A program made the translations under genes and the position numbers. The notes below the pieces were generated by a model. That model did no database searches. It was not told the DNA's origin and saw only the letters and a program-made list of their open reading frames with translations. From Rhodococcus sp. PAMC28707 (GTDB lineage Bacteria; Actinomycetota; Actinomycetes; Mycobacteriales; Mycobacteriaceae), in contig NZ_CP039253.1 in assembly GCF_004795915.1 (NCBI RefSeq), positions 248,001 through 312,000 of the forward strand: 64,000 nt of DNA, written 5' to 3'. This document shows, piece by piece, positions 18,415 to 27,620 of this stretch. Positions within the stretch are counted from its first letter, which is position 1, and every line of letters starts with the position of its first letter.

Positions 18415-19689
18415 TCAGCGGACGAACAGGCCGATGCACTCCACATGGTGTGTGAGCGGGAAGGCGTCGAATGCGCGCATCCCTTCGAACGTGTACCCAG
18501 CCTCTCGATACAGACCGACATCCCGGGCGAACGACGCTGGGTCGCAACCGATGTGAACGATGCGCCTCGGTGAACGTGATGCGACGCTCGAGACGACCTC
18601 TTTGCCAGCGCCTGCGCGAGGAGGATCGAGCACGACGACGTCGGGAGCGTCCAACAGCTCCACCACCCGTTCCACCCGGCCTGGCTTGAACGCCACTTGT
18701 TTCACGTCCTGTAGTGCTGCGGCGCCGTCCGCTGCCGCGCGTCGAGAGAATTCGACACTGACCACCCGCCCGTCGGTACCCACACTGGGTGCGAGGCTGG
18801 CAGCGAACACTCCGACACCGCCGTACAAGTCCCACGCAACCGATCCTGGGTTCGGTAGCGCCCATTCGGCCACGACGTCGCTGTACATCTGTGCGGCCCC
18901 GCGATGTGCCTGCCAGAAGCCGTTCGCGTCCAGCTCCCATTCTCGTCCGGCCACGAATTCGTGTGCCCGGCCGCTACCGACGACGGTGCGCTGCGTCCGC
19001 TCCTGCGCCGACGCAGCACGTCGGGCAGACGCACCACGCCTGCCCGGCGAACGTCGCCCCGTTTTCGACACCGCTGCGGGCGCAATCTCGACCACGTGTC
19101 GCTCGCCTGTACCGTCGACCGCCACTGCAAGCTCCGCGCCCGGACGCCACTTCTCCTCGTTCAATCCGTCGAGAGCACCCGACACCACCTGGGGGCACTC
19201 GAGCTCGGTCACGATGGTCGAACTTCGGTAGCGGTGAAAACCTGCGCGTCCGGCAAGGTCCACGGTCAGTCGAACCCGGCTTCTCCACCCCGTTCCGTCT
19301 CCCGTGAACGGCAATTCCTCCACCTCGATGTCACGCTCGAGGCCCGCGATACGACGCAATTGCTCGCTCACCACGGACGCTTTCATGGCCCGGCCCGCAG
19401 CCAAGGTCGCGTGCGAGTAGTCACAGCATCCGGATCCACCTGGACCGGATATCGGGCAGAGCGGTGCGATCCGATCCGGTGACGCAACGACGATCTCCAC
19501 CGCATCCGCTCGGCAGAACGACCCGCCGCGATCCTCTGTCACTGCGGCACGGACGATCTCGCCCGGCAGTCCATGACGCACGAACATCACGCGGCCCTCG
19601 TGGCGCGCAACGCAAAACCCTCCGTGCCCCGGCGCCCCGAGTGTCACTTCGATGTTCTGGCCTACCCAGTTCTCGCTCATGGTGCTCAT
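18415..19689 (-). CDS. TRAM-domain class I RNA (uracil-5-)methyltransferase, TrmA/RumA family
   Basis: 424 residues. The N-terminal TRAM/OB domain (residues 5-65, NIEVTLGAPGHGGFCVARHEGRVMFV split around VARHEG) should bind RNA. A Cys-rich stretch CPISGPGGSGCCDYSH resembles the Fe-S site of RumA-like enzymes in a variant spacing. The SAM domain has DLYGGVGVFAASLA, and the catalytic region is VLDPPRAGAGKE with the Cys in HIGCDPASFARDV. The target, a uracil in rRNA or tRNA, cannot be told. The ATG at 19689 overlaps the stop of the upstream transporter gene (ATGA). Counterpart of Rv2689c. Confidence 0.87.
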   Translation of the reverse strand: MSTMSENWVGQNIEVTLGAPGHGGFCVARHEGRVMFVRHGLPGEIVRAAVTEDRGGSFCRADAVEIVVASPDRIAPLCPISGPGGSGCCDYSHATLAAGRAMKASVVSEQLRRIAGLERDIEVEELPFTGDGTGWRSRVRLTVDLAGRAGFHRYRSSTIVTELECPQVVSGALDGLNEEKWRPGAELAVAVDGTGERHVVEIAPAAVSKTGRRSPGRRGASARRAASAQERTQRTVVGSGRAHEFVAGREWELDANGFWQAHRGAAQMYSDVVAEWALPNPGSVAWDLYGGVGVFAASLAPSVGTDGRVVSVEFSRRAAADGAAALQDVKQVAFKPGRVERVVELLDAPDVVVLDPPRAGAGKEVVSSVASRSPRRIVHIGCDPASFARDVGLYREAGYTFEGMRAFDAFPLTHHVECIGLFVR

Positions 19690-21683
19690 TTCGGCGTCGG
19701 CGGTTCGTACCCGCGGCGGGACGCACCCGGAGCGTTCTGGATGGACTCGCGTCTCGCCTTTTCCGACGAGTGCAACTGCCACGGGACGCTGGTCACCATC
19801 ACTCCCGGCTGAAACAGCAAGCGGCTCTTCAATCTGAGGGCGCTCTGGTTGTGCAGAATTTGCTCCCACCAGTGTCCGACGACGTACTCGGGTATGAACA
19901 CGGTCACGACGTCACGCGGCGAATCCCGGTGCACCCTCTTGACGTAGTCGAGGACCGGCCTGGTGATTTCACGATACGGCGACTCGACGACCTTGAGCGG
20001 TACCGTGACATCGCTCGCTTCCCACCCTCGAACGAGTGCGCGCGTGTCCTGTTCATCGACGTTCACCGTGATGGCTTCGAGTGTGTCCGGCCTGGTTGCG
20101 CGCGCGTATGCCAACGCACGCATCGTGGGCATATGCAGTTTCGACACCAACACGATCGAGTGTGTCCGACTCGGCAGGACGCCGTCCCACTCTTCGTTCT
20201 CGAGCTCGCGTGCCACCGTGTCGTAGTGCTTGCGGATCATCCGCATCAGAACGAATATCGCGATCATGGCCACGATGGCAATCCACGCGCCCGCGGCGAA
20301 CTTCGTGATCAGCACGATCACGAGCACGGTAGCCGTCATGGCCAGGCCGATGCTGTTCACGATCCGCGAGCGGAACATGTGCCGACGTTGGTCCGGGTCC
20401 TTCTCGCTGCGCAGCAAGCGAGTCCAGTGGCGAATCATTCCCGTTTGGCTCAGCGTGAAGGAGACGAATACGCCGACGATGTAGAGCTGAATCAGCTTCG
20501 TCACTTCGGCACCGAACACGACGACGAACGCGATCGCGGCGCCCGACAGAAACAGAATGCCGTTACTGAAGGCAAGGCGATCACCGCGTGTGTGCAGCTG
20601 ACGAGGAAGGTAGCGGTCCTGTGCCAGAACCGATCCGAGCACCGGGAACCCGTTGAATGCCGTGTTCGCGGCGAGCACAAGAATCAGAGCAGTGACAACG
20701 GTGATGAAGAAAAAGCCGATCGGAAAGCCGGAGAAAACGGTTTCGGCCAACTGGGCGATCAACGTTTTCTGCTGATAGCCGTCGGGGGCACCGATCAACT
20801 GCTCACCGGGGTCCATCGCATACTTGATGCCGATCTTCTCGGCCAGAATGATGATTCCCATCATCAGAGTGATGCCGATGACGCCGAGCATGAGCAAGGT
20901 CGTCGCGGCATTCTTCGACTTCGGTTTGCGGAATGCAGGCACGCCGTTACTGATGGCCTCCACACCGGTCAGCGCAGCACAGCCGGAGGAGAACGCTCGT
21001 GCAATGAGGAATGCGAAGGCGATTCCGTACAGATTCGAGTCCTCGGCTTTCAACTCGAAGACTGCCGAATCCGCCTTCAAATCCTCACCGAAGACGTACA
21101 CCCGGATCAGCCCCCAGGCCAGCATCAACACCATGCCGATCATGAATGCGTAGGTGGGAACGGCAAAGGCCGCCCCGGATTCCCGGATTCCTCGCAGGTT
21201 GATCGAGGTGATGAGCACGATCGCCACGACGGCGAACAACACCTTGTGTTCAGCCACCAACGGCACGGCCGAGCCGATGTTGGATGCCGCGGCCGATATC
21301 GAGACCGCAACGGTCAACACGTAGTCGACCATCAGCGCACTGCCCACCGTAAGCCCGGCTGTGGGCCCGAGATTGACCGTCGCAACCTCGTAGTCTCCGC
21401 CGCCGGACGGATAGGCGTGCACGTTCTGCCGATAACTTGCGACAACGACAGCCATCACGACGCAGACGGCAAGGCCGATCCACGGCGTCAGTGCATAAGC
21501 GGAAATTCCGGCCACCGACAGGACGAGAAATATCTCCTCCGGCGCGTAGGCCACCGAGGACATGGCGTCCGAGGCGAAAACGGGAAGCGCTATTCGTTTG
21601 GGAAGTAGGGTATGTCCGAGCTTGTCGCTGCGGAACGGCCTACCGAGCACTAGCCGCTTGGCGGCGGTCGAAACCTTGGGCAC
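19686..21683 (-). CDS. APC-superfamily transporter, KimA-like potassium/proton symporter
   Basis: 665 residues: about 12 membrane segments, then a cytosolic USP-like C-terminal domain of some 200 residues. It shares with Bacillus KimA the segments ASDAMSSVAYAPEEI, AYPSGGGDYEVA, VDYVLTVAVSISA, AFSSGCAALTGVEAISN, LVLAANTAFNGFP, RGDRLAFSNGI and, near the end, the LHNQSALRLKSRL motif, which I compared from memory. KimA imports K+ and is shut by c-di-AMP. A GTG at 21683 is the first plausible start; the open frame to 21794 adds an unlikely Arg/Cys-rich tail. Divergent from two TrkA-type genes. The older annotation would be amino acid permease. Confidence 0.8.
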   Translation of the reverse strand: MPKVSTAAKRLVLGRPFRSDKLGHTLLPKRIALPVFASDAMSSVAYAPEEIFLVLSVAGISAYALTPWIGLAVCVVMAVVVASYRQNVHAYPSGGGDYEVATVNLGPTAGLTVGSALMVDYVLTVAVSISAAASNIGSAVPLVAEHKVLFAVVAIVLITSINLRGIRESGAAFAVPTYAFMIGMVLMLAWGLIRVYVFGEDLKADSAVFELKAEDSNLYGIAFAFLIARAFSSGCAALTGVEAISNGVPAFRKPKSKNAATTLLMLGVIGITLMMGIIILAEKIGIKYAMDPGEQLIGAPDGYQQKTLIAQLAETVFSGFPIGFFFITVVTALILVLAANTAFNGFPVLGSVLAQDRYLPRQLHTRGDRLAFSNGILFLSGAAIAFVVVFGAEVTKLIQLYIVGVFVSFTLSQTGMIRHWTRLLRSEKDPDQRRHMFRSRIVNSIGLAMTATVLVIVLITKFAAGAWIAIVAMIAIFVLMRMIRKHYDTVARELENEEWDGVLPSRTHSIVLVSKLHMPTMRALAYARATRPDTLEAITVNVDEQDTRALVRGWEASDVTVPLKVVESPYREITRPVLDYVKRVHRDSPRDVVTVFIPEYVVGHWWEQILHNQSALRLKSRLLFQPGVMVTSVPWQLHSSEKARRESIQNAPGASRRGYEPPTPK

Positions 21684-21914
21684 GGTGCAAAGCGTAGGCC
21701 GTCCGAATACGGCCGCACCACCGGCGCGTCCGAAACTCACCGAACAAGTTCGACGGGCACACACCGCATTCCTGAAATGCCCGAATTTTCGCATCGCTGC
21801 ACCGCCTGGGCTCGATCGTCGACGCGCTGCCGGTTACCTTGTTGTACGAGCACCGAGAGTCACCGGCCCCTTGCCGGGAGACGAATCGACGCTATCCGAA
21901 CGGAGCTGGAGCCT

Positions 21915-22580
21915 GTGTACGTAGTAGTGATGGGGTGTGGCCGCGTCGGCGCATCGCTGGCCGGTGCGCTTCACCGAATCGGCCACGAGGTGGCGGTCAT
22001 CGATCGAGACGAGACCGCATTCCTCCGTCTGGATCCAAGCTTCGACGGCCACCGCATCGTCGGCATGGGATTCGACAGAGACGTCCTCGTGCGCTCCGGG
22101 ATCGAGAAGGCCGAGGCGTTCGCGGCCGTCTCCTCCGGTGACAACTCCAACATCATCGCCGCGCGCGTCGCCCGCGAGACGTTCGGCGTCGACAAGGTCG
22201 TCGCTCGTATCTACGACGCGAAGCGTGCGGCGGTATACGAGCGGCTGGGGATTCCTACGGTGGCAACAGTCCCCTGGGCTACCGATCGATTCCTTCATAA
22301 TCTTCTGCGCGATGATCCGACCACCAAATGGCGTGACCCTTCGGGCAGTGTCGCAGTTGTTCTACTCGACATTCACGAGGAGTGGATAGGCAAGAAACTG
22401 ACACTGCTCGAAGAATCGACTCGTTCACGTGCGGCATTTCTCATCAGATTCGGCACCGGACTTCTACCCGACAAGCGCACGATCATTCAGGCAGACGACG
22501 AGATCTATATCGCAGCGGTGTCCGGGACGGTTGCCGAGGCAATCGCGCTGGCAGCCAATCCCCCGCCCTCCGACGACTAG
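21915..22580 (+). CDS. ceoB: TrkA-family potassium uptake regulator CeoB
   Basis: 221 residues. N-terminal RCK Rossmann domain VVMGCGRVGASLAGALHRIGHEVAVID (from residue 3) binds NAD(H) or ATP, and a RCK_C segment follows (WIGKKLTLLEESTRSRAAFLIR ... IYIAAVSGTVAEAI). Cytosolic gating subunit, not a transporter. GTG at 21915 with GGAG at 21902-21905; the upstream ATG at 21777 adds residues unlike the family. The next gene, ceoC, follows after 30 bp. Same order as Rv2691-Rv2692. No TrkH/TrkG channel gene lies nearby. Confidence 0.9.
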   Translation: MYVVVMGCGRVGASLAGALHRIGHEVAVIDRDETAFLRLDPSFDGHRIVGMGFDRDVLVRSGIEKAEAFAAVSSGDNSNIIAARVARETFGVDKVVARIYDAKRAAVYERLGIPTVATVPWATDRFLHNLLRDDPTTKWRDPSGSVAVVLLDIHEEWIGKKLTLLEESTRSRAAFLIRFGTGLLPDKRTIIQADDEIYIAAVSGTVAEAIALAANPPPSDD

Positions 22581-22610
22581 TCACATCCGCACCGAGACGA
22601 ACGGGAACCC

Positions 22611-23285
22611 ATGAGAGTCGCAATCGCCGGCGCCGGCGCTGTCGGCAGATCCATTGCCCGAGAACTGATTCGTAGTGAACACAAGGTCATGCTGCTCGAA
22701 CGCAAACTCGACCACGTCGAACCCGAGGCGATTCCGGAAGCGGAATGGGTTCTGGCCGACGCGTGCGAGCTCTCGCTCCTCGAAGCGTCGAACCTCGAAA
22801 CATATGACGTGGTGATCGCAGCTACGGGAGACGACAAAGCGAATTTGGTGTTGAGCCTGTTGGCCAAGACAGAATTCGGTGTCAACCGAGTCGTCGCGCG
22901 CGTCAACGATCCTCGAAACGAGTGGCTCTTCGACGGATCGTGGGGCGTCGATGTGGCGGTGTCCACCCCGCGCATGCTCGCCTCGCTGGTCGAGGAGGCT
23001 GTCTCGGTCGGCGACCTCGTTCACCTCATGACCTTCCGCAAGGGACAGGCCAACCTGGTGGAGATCACTCTTCCGGAGAACACCCCGCTGGCAGGCAAGC
23101 CCGTTCGGAAGCTCCTGCTCCCACGTGACGCAGCACTGGTGACCATTCTTCGTGGCGGCCGTGTCATCGTCCCGCAGCAGGACGATCCGCTCGAAGGTGG
23201 AGACGAACTGCTGTTCGTAGCGTCCGTGGAAGTCGAGAACGACCTACGCGCCGCGGTCGGCCTGACCAACATCGCGACGGATTGA
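22611..23285 (+). CDS. ceoC: TrkA-family potassium uptake regulator CeoC
   Basis: 224 residues. Rossmann motif MRVAIAGAGAVGRSIARELI at the very N-terminus with the acidic ligand after strand 2, and a C-terminal RCK_C domain LVEITLPENTPLAGKPVRKLLLPRDAALVTILRGGRVIVPQ. It is a second RCK protein, probably a hetero-oligomer partner of CeoB. The RBS GGGAA lies just before the ATG. Its last 42 bp overlap, on the opposite strand, the end of the DUF3159 gene. Confidence 0.91.
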   Translation: MRVAIAGAGAVGRSIARELIRSEHKVMLLERKLDHVEPEAIPEAEWVLADACELSLLEASNLETYDVVIAATGDDKANLVLSLLAKTEFGVNRVVARVNDPRNEWLFDGSWGVDVAVSTPRMLASLVEEAVSVGDLVHLMTFRKGQANLVEITLPENTPLAGKPVRKLLLPRDAALVTILRGGRVIVPQQDDPLEGGDELLFVASVEVENDLRAAVGLTNIATD

Positions 23286-24089
23286 TCGGTCCTCTGTTGG
23301 TTCGTTCACTTCCTCGATCGCTCGATCGGCCCGTCGAACCGCCCAGACCGTGACCAGTAGCGCGACGCCGGTCAACGGCCAACCCATGCCGATACGTGCG
23401 ACGGCCAGCCAACCGGTCTGGTCGGCGTCGTACAACTCGGACTGCACGAGATAACGGGCGCCGAAGACAAGTGCCCACGCGAACGTGGCGATGTCATAGG
23501 AGTGAACCGATCGACGGTGTGACCGCCACGTGGTGCCGTTGCCGTTCAGGTATCCCCAGGCCACCCCGACGAGGGGCCATCTAGCGAGCATCGAGACCAG
23601 GAACACGGCTCCGTACAGCAGGCTCGTATAGATCCCGAAAAGGAAATAGCCTTTGGCATCGCCTGTTCGGTACGCAATGAATGCACATATCCCGACTCCG
23701 AAGAATCCGGAAATTGCCGGCTGAATCGGATTGTGCCGCAACAATCTCCACACCAACACACCCAGAGCGACTGCGAGGGCCGACCAAATCCCGACGGCAA
23801 GACCGAAAATGCTGTTGGCTGGTACGAACACCACCACTGGAAGAGTCGAGGACACCAACCCGGTCAAGCCGCCGAGTTGCTCGAGGACAGTTTGCTTGCT
23901 CTCTTCGTCCAGACTCGTCGTAGCATCGACGACGTCGGATTCAGTCTGCTCGAACGGCTGGGCCGGGTGATCCGCCGTTGAGCCCTGCCGTACAAGCGAG
24001 CTAATTTTCGGCTCGGTTCCGTCGGCGGGAACGCCGAGCTCCGGGTGTATGTCATGGCCGCCCATCGGGCGACTGTCTCTCTCGGTCAC
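23244..24089 (-). CDS. DUF3159 integral membrane protein
   Basis: 281 residues. A charged cytoplasmic N-terminus of about 75 residues is followed by five or six membrane segments, including LVSSTLPVVVFVPANSIFGLAV, ALAVALGVLVWRLL, ISGFFGVGICAFIAY and MGWPLTGVALLVTVWAV. The pattern GLTGLVSSTLPV...VP matches the actinobacterial DUF3159 family (Rv2693c). Function not known. Begins with GTG at 24089 and ends inside the 3' end of ceoC; lies 22 bp after the OB-fold gene's distal side on the same strand, so the two are probably cotranscribed. Confidence 0.85.
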   Translation of the reverse strand: MTERDSRPMGGHDIHPELGVPADGTEPKISSLVRQGSTADHPAQPFEQTESDVVDATTSLDEESKQTVLEQLGGLTGLVSSTLPVVVFVPANSIFGLAVGIWSALAVALGVLVWRLLRHNPIQPAISGFFGVGICAFIAYRTGDAKGYFLFGIYTSLLYGAVFLVSMLARWPLVGVAWGYLNGNGTTWRSHRRSVHSYDIATFAWALVFGARYLVQSELYDADQTGWLAVARIGMGWPLTGVALLVTVWAVRRADRAIEEVNEPTEDRSIRRDVGQADRGA

Positions 24090-24116
24090 ATCATCGAGCG
24101 TGCCACATGAACGCGG

Positions 24117-24494
24117 TCAGGAGTCGTCGCGGAGTTCGTAGTACGGGTTGTAGACGATTTTTCGGCCGTTCCGCTCCCCCACCCGGCCTCGGATGAGGAC
24201 GGTCTTGCCTGGTTCGATCCCGGCGATCTTTCGTCGGCCGATCCACACCAGCGTCACCGGATCGGTGCCGTCGAAGAACTCGGCTTCGATGTTTGCGTTT
24301 GCCGCCTTGGAACATGCCTCGACGCTGCGCAAGCGCCCCAACATCGTGACTTCTTCGCCCCTGGAGCAATCACAGGCGCGGCGGGCGCCCGAGGCTTCCG
24401 CAGTTTCCGCCATCTCTTCGGCATCGAGCTGATGGATGTCCTCCGTCAACTTACGCGTAAGCCTGCGAAAATATCCTGCGGCAACGGGTGCCAT
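24117..24494 (-). CDS. OB-fold nucleic-acid-binding protein
   Basis: 125 residues. The core VTMLGRLRSVEACSKAANANIEAEFFDGTDPVTLVWIGRRKIAGIEPGKTVLIRGRVGERNGRKIVYNP, given here as two strands, is a typical OB fold with the tRNA_anti-like layout. The start is ATG 24494 with CAGGAG just upstream; the longer reading from 24653 overlaps the next gene's leader. Counterpart of Rv2694c. Cotranscribed with DUF3159. Ligand unknown; single-stranded DNA or RNA is the family expectation. Confidence 0.86.
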   Translation of the reverse strand: MAPVAAGYFRRLTRKLTEDIHQLDAEEMAETAEASGARRACDCSRGEEVTMLGRLRSVEACSKAANANIEAEFFDGTDPVTLVWIGRRKIAGIEPGKTVLIRGRVGERNGRKIVYNPYYELRDDS

Positions 24495-24661
24495 GGTGCG
24501 CTCCTGGAAGCATCTGCGACGAGTTACATCGCTGTGAAGACCTGTACCAACGCCACTGTAGCCCCGCGTGAGGCCGACGGCCAACCGCCAGTTCAACCGC
24601 GTCCGCGGGGCCGAATCGTCCGGTCGACGGTCCGTGGAAGTCACCGGGCACAATCACCGGA

Positions 24662-25369
24662 ATGAACGTGACGAGACCGGCAACTCATGTGGTGGTCCTA
24701 CCGGGCACCGGATCGGATGCGGAGTTCGCATTCGACGCATTTGCGGCGGCGGTAACGGCAGCGGGAGCCACGATCGAGGCGGTGAGCCCGAATCCCACCG
24801 GCATCGTCGCCTCTTACGAGGAGGCGATGTCTGCAGCGGCACACCGACATGGCCGAATCATCGTCGGCGGCATCTCGATCGGCGCCGCGGTGGCGCTCTC
24901 CTGGGCGCGCAGCCACCCACAGTCGGTGATCGGAGTCCTGGCAGTCCTGCCGCCCTGGATCGCCGATCCGACCGACGCACCGGCAGCACTCAGCGCGAGG
25001 TACACCATGGAACAACTCGACGCTTCCGGGCTCGACGCGGTGACTGCAGCGATGGAAGCGACGTCTCCGCAATGGCTGGCATCTACGCTCCGGCGTTCGT
25101 GGGCGTCGCAATGGCCGGATCTCCCCCGCGCTCTCGCGGAAGCCGCCGCCTATGTGGCGCCCAATCTCGACGAACTACGAAGCACCCTCGTGCCCACTGC
25201 CGTGATCGGCGCCGTCGACGATCCGGTTCACCCGATCGACGTTGCGCGGACGTGGCACGAAGAAATTCCGAACTCGTGCCTGTCCACCCTCACCCTTGCC
25301 GACATCGGTTCCGATCCAGGGGTGCTCGGGCGCCGCTCGATGCAGGATCTGACGAGCCTCGTCGACTGA
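24662..25369 (+). CDS. Alpha/beta hydrolase-like protein
   Basis: 235 residues. Strand-loop HVVVLPGTGSDAE (HG-like oxyanion region), nucleophile elbow IVGGISIGAAVALS with Ser in GISIG, and the later VIGAVDDPVHP supplying a candidate Asp and His. This layout fits a small alpha/beta hydrolase, probably an esterase or thioesterase. Matches Rv2695 in position. Divergent from the OB-fold gene; the ATG at 24662 is taken because family homology starts about 9 residues later. Confidence 0.75.
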   Translation: MNVTRPATHVVVLPGTGSDAEFAFDAFAAAVTAAGATIEAVSPNPTGIVASYEEAMSAAAHRHGRIIVGGISIGAAVALSWARSHPQSVIGVLAVLPPWIADPTDAPAALSARYTMEQLDASGLDAVTAAMEATSPQWLASTLRRSWASQWPDLPRALAEAAAYVAPNLDELRSTLVPTAVIGAVDDPVHPIDVARTWHEEIPNSCLSTLTLADIGSDPGVLGRRSMQDLTSLVD

Positions 25370-25426
25370 TACCGATGCCGGTCGGCAGCATTGATTACCT
25401 GCCACACGGACAGTCCCAACGAGGCG

Positions 25427-26296
25427 TCAGCCGCCCAGCTGCTGCATTGCAGACCCCGAGGAGCCTCGACGCGGACCTTCGGTAGGTGTTGTCTGGTTCG
25501 CAGGCGCGGCGGAGGTCGGTGGCTGAGGTAGCGGACTCTGTGGCTCTGTTCGCGCCTGCTCGGCCTGCTCCGCCTGTTGCTGCTGTGCCGCGGCGAGCTG
25601 CGCGGTCAGAGCTGCCGGAAGGACCACCGGGAGCGGAGTGCGTACGGGATGAGGTTCGGTACCGCGATCGACCACAGTCTGTGCAAGGACTTCACGCGCG
25701 ATCTGGACGAGTGGAGAGTCGTTGCCGACCGCGCCCGACGGGCCGGCCAGAACACAACGGACCATCCACCGATAGCCATCGACTCCGATGAAGCGCAGAT
25801 CCGCGTTCGATGTCACTCCGTGCAGCTCCCGCCCCCAAGGACCGGTCTCCATACTGACTGCGGACTGATCCGAGCGAAGCGAGGTAGCCAAATCGGCTGC
25901 AACCTCGCGCCATTGGCCGGGCGACTTCGGCGCGGCGTAGGCAGCAATGGTGATACGGCCGTGCGTAGTGACGACATGCACTGCCTGCGGCGCGCCGGCC
26001 GGATTCATCTCCACCTGCAGCTGGCCTCCGGCAGGCAAGGGCACCAGTACTGATCCTAAATCGAGTCGCGTCTGGGCAAGAGCGTCGCGATCTTCATCCA
26101 ATTCGGTGAGGTCGAACGGACCGAGATCGGGGTCCGCCTGCTCACCGACGGTTTTGTCGCGCGCGGCGGTCGCGGTACCGAGCGCGTCGTCTCCGCCTGC
26201 CGAACTCGAGTTGTCGAAGGTGTCTTCGTCTCCGAAGAACCCACCGGTCGACACGTCATCCTGTGCTGCGGTCTTCTTCCGCCGTCCGAACATCAT
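25427..26296 (-). CDS. DUF3710 family protein
   Basis: 289 residues. Starts MMFGRRKKTAA, has an acidic linker (residues 15-75), the conserved DUF3710 core FDLTELDEDRDALAQTRLDLGSVLVPLPAGGQLQVEMNP ending in HGRITIAAYAAPKSPGQWREVA, and a low-complexity Gln/Pro-rich C-terminus. No catalytic motif seen. Lies directly downstream of dut on the same strand (41 bp gap), as in Rv2696c-Rv2697c. Role unknown. Confidence 0.85.
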   Translation of the reverse strand: MMFGRRKKTAAQDDVSTGGFFGDEDTFDNSSSAGGDDALGTATAARDKTVGEQADPDLGPFDLTELDEDRDALAQTRLDLGSVLVPLPAGGQLQVEMNPAGAPQAVHVVTTHGRITIAAYAAPKSPGQWREVAADLATSLRSDQSAVSMETGPWGRELHGVTSNADLRFIGVDGYRWMVRCVLAGPSGAVGNDSPLVQIAREVLAQTVVDRGTEPHPVRTPLPVVLPAALTAQLAAAQQQQAEQAEQARTEPQSPLPQPPTSAAPANQTTPTEGPRRGSSGSAMQQLGG

Positions 26297-26336
26297 CAGT
26301 TCTCTTTCTCTGCGAAATCGGTGCGTTCTCTGCGAG

Positions 26337-26879
26337 TCAGGGTTTCAAGTCTGTTGATTGGGGGCGATTGGGGGCGACGCGAAGGCCCGCGTGTCCACCA
26401 CTCGACCCGTAGCCGCCAGTTCCTCGTACCGTGTCGTCCAGAGTCTCGACCTCGACGAAGGACACCAATTCGACCTTCTGCACGAGGAGCTGGGCTATCC
26501 GGTCCCCACGGATCAGTTCGATGCTCTCGTTTGGGTCGAGGTTGATCAGGCACACTTTGATCTCTCCTCGGTATCCGGCGTCGATAGTTCCCGGTGCATT
26601 CACGATCGAGAGTCCGGATTTCGCCGCCAGACCCGAGCGCGGATGAACCAAGCCCACCATTCCGAATGGGAGCGCCACTGCAATTCCGGTTCCCACCACC
26701 AGGCGTTGACCGGGAGCGAGTGATGCATCGGCCGTGATGTGCAGATCGACCCCGGCGTCGCCTTCGTGGGCTCGCTTCGGGACCGGGAGGCCTGGGTCGA
26801 GTCGTTTCAACGCGACAGTCGGCGGATCGACTTCGCCGATGTCGGCTGAGGCACTGTTGGGATCGTCGCTCACGTGCAC
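26337..26879 (-). CDS. dut: Deoxyuridine 5'-triphosphate nucleotidohydrolase (dUTPase)
   Basis: About 180 residues; trimeric dUTPase that hydrolyses dUTP to dUMP and pyrophosphate, keeping uracil out of DNA and supplying dUMP. All five motifs are visible: DAGVDL (I), [12 protein letters not shown] (II), [15 protein letters not shown] (III), RIAQLLVQ (IV), and the C-terminal [10 protein letters not shown] (V, P-loop like). The start is uncertain: GTG 26879 is taken, with GTG 26873 nearly as good; both give an N-terminus about 20 residues longer than the mycobacterial enzyme. Confidence 0.93.
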   Translation of the reverse strand: MHVSDDPNSASADIGEVDPPTVALKRLDPGLPVPKRAHEGDAGVDLHITADASLAPGQRLVVGTGIAVALPFGMVGLVHPRSGLAAKSGLSIVNAPGTIDAGYRGEIKVCLINLDPNESIELIRGDRIAQLLVQKVELVSFVEVETLDDTVRGTGGYGSSGGHAGLRVAPNRPQSTDLKP

Positions 26880-26955
26880 CGAGACTACGCTGCCACGACG
26901 CTCGGTCCATTTCTTCCCTTGACGTACGGCTCTACGTGTTCGACAGGGATGCACG

Positions 26956-26961
26956 TATCCT
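26956..26961 (+). promoter_or_regulatory. -10 box for leaderless DUF3093 transcript
   Basis: TATCCT ends 6 nt before the GTG start at 26968, with no RBS between, so the mRNA is probably leaderless. Confidence 0.45.
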
Positions 26962-26967
26962 GGACGA

Positions 26968-27501
26968 GTGCCACAGGAACAACATCATGATCTCGAACCC
27001 GCAGCCGTCCCGGATTCCGCGACGGGCACTGTCGTCTATACCGAAAAACTGTGGGTTCCACTGTGGTGGTGGCCGGCAGCATTGGCTGTCGGTGCATTGC
27101 TCGCAGCCGAGGTACACATGGGCGCGCCGGGAGTGCGGGCGTGGCTTCCATATGTGATTCTGCTTCCATTCCCGATCTGGGCTTTGTACTGGTCGAGCAG
27201 AATGACCGTCGAGGTAGTTCGCGACAACGACGGGGCCGGAGAGTTCCGTGTAGGGCGCGCACACTTACCCCTGGACGTAATCGACAGGTGCGCTGCGATA
27301 CCGGCGACAGCAAAAAGCGCGGCGCTGGGAAGGCAGCTGGATCCCCTTGCCTTCGTTCAGCACCGCACCTGGGTCAAACAAATGGTGCTGATTGTTCTCG
27401 ACGATCCCGATGACCCCACCCCCTATTGGCTGGTCAGCACTCGGCGTCCGAACGACCTGTTGGCCGCCTTGGCTCAGCCCACCCCCGAAGACCATTCGTA
27501 A
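26968..27501 (+). CDS. DUF3093 membrane protein
   Basis: 177 residues. Two membrane segments follow the N-terminal [27 protein letters not shown] (Trp-rich first segment) and [17 protein letters not shown]; the remaining C-terminal half is a small cytosolic beta-rich domain with [23 protein letters not shown] and YWLVSTRRP. These are the DUF3093 hallmarks (Rv2698). GTG start 26968, apparently leaderless. Faces dut head-to-head. Confidence 0.85.
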   Translation: MPQEQHHDLEPAAVPDSATGTVVYTEKLWVPLWWWPAALAVGALLAAEVHMGAPGVRAWLPYVILLPFPIWALYWSSRMTVEVVRDNDGAGEFRVGRAHLPLDVIDRCAAIPATAKSAALGRQLDPLAFVQHRTWVKQMVLIVLDDPDDPTPYWLVSTRRPNDLLAALAQPTPEDHS

Positions 27502-27620
27502 CGGTCTTGGCTGAGCCACTCGATGGTTCTCGCTCGATCTCATGTGGACCGGCAAACTACATCGATCCGAGCTACCCGCGTGTCAGTTGTTCTGCTCGTC
27601 GACCGCGTTCGCGTGCTCGG

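Noticed and set aside
19464..21608. A 714-codon plus-strand frame opposite the KimA-like transporter
   Set aside because: Composition is dominated by Asp, His, Arg and Gln, with no family motif. It is an antisense shadow of the strongly coding minus-strand gene.
21684..21914. Possible c-di-AMP (ydaO/kimA) riboswitch in front of the KimA-like gene
   Set aside because: Checked because KimA genes in Bacillus carry one. No clear conserved ydaO helices are visible in this 231-bp divergent spacer, so I do not claim it.
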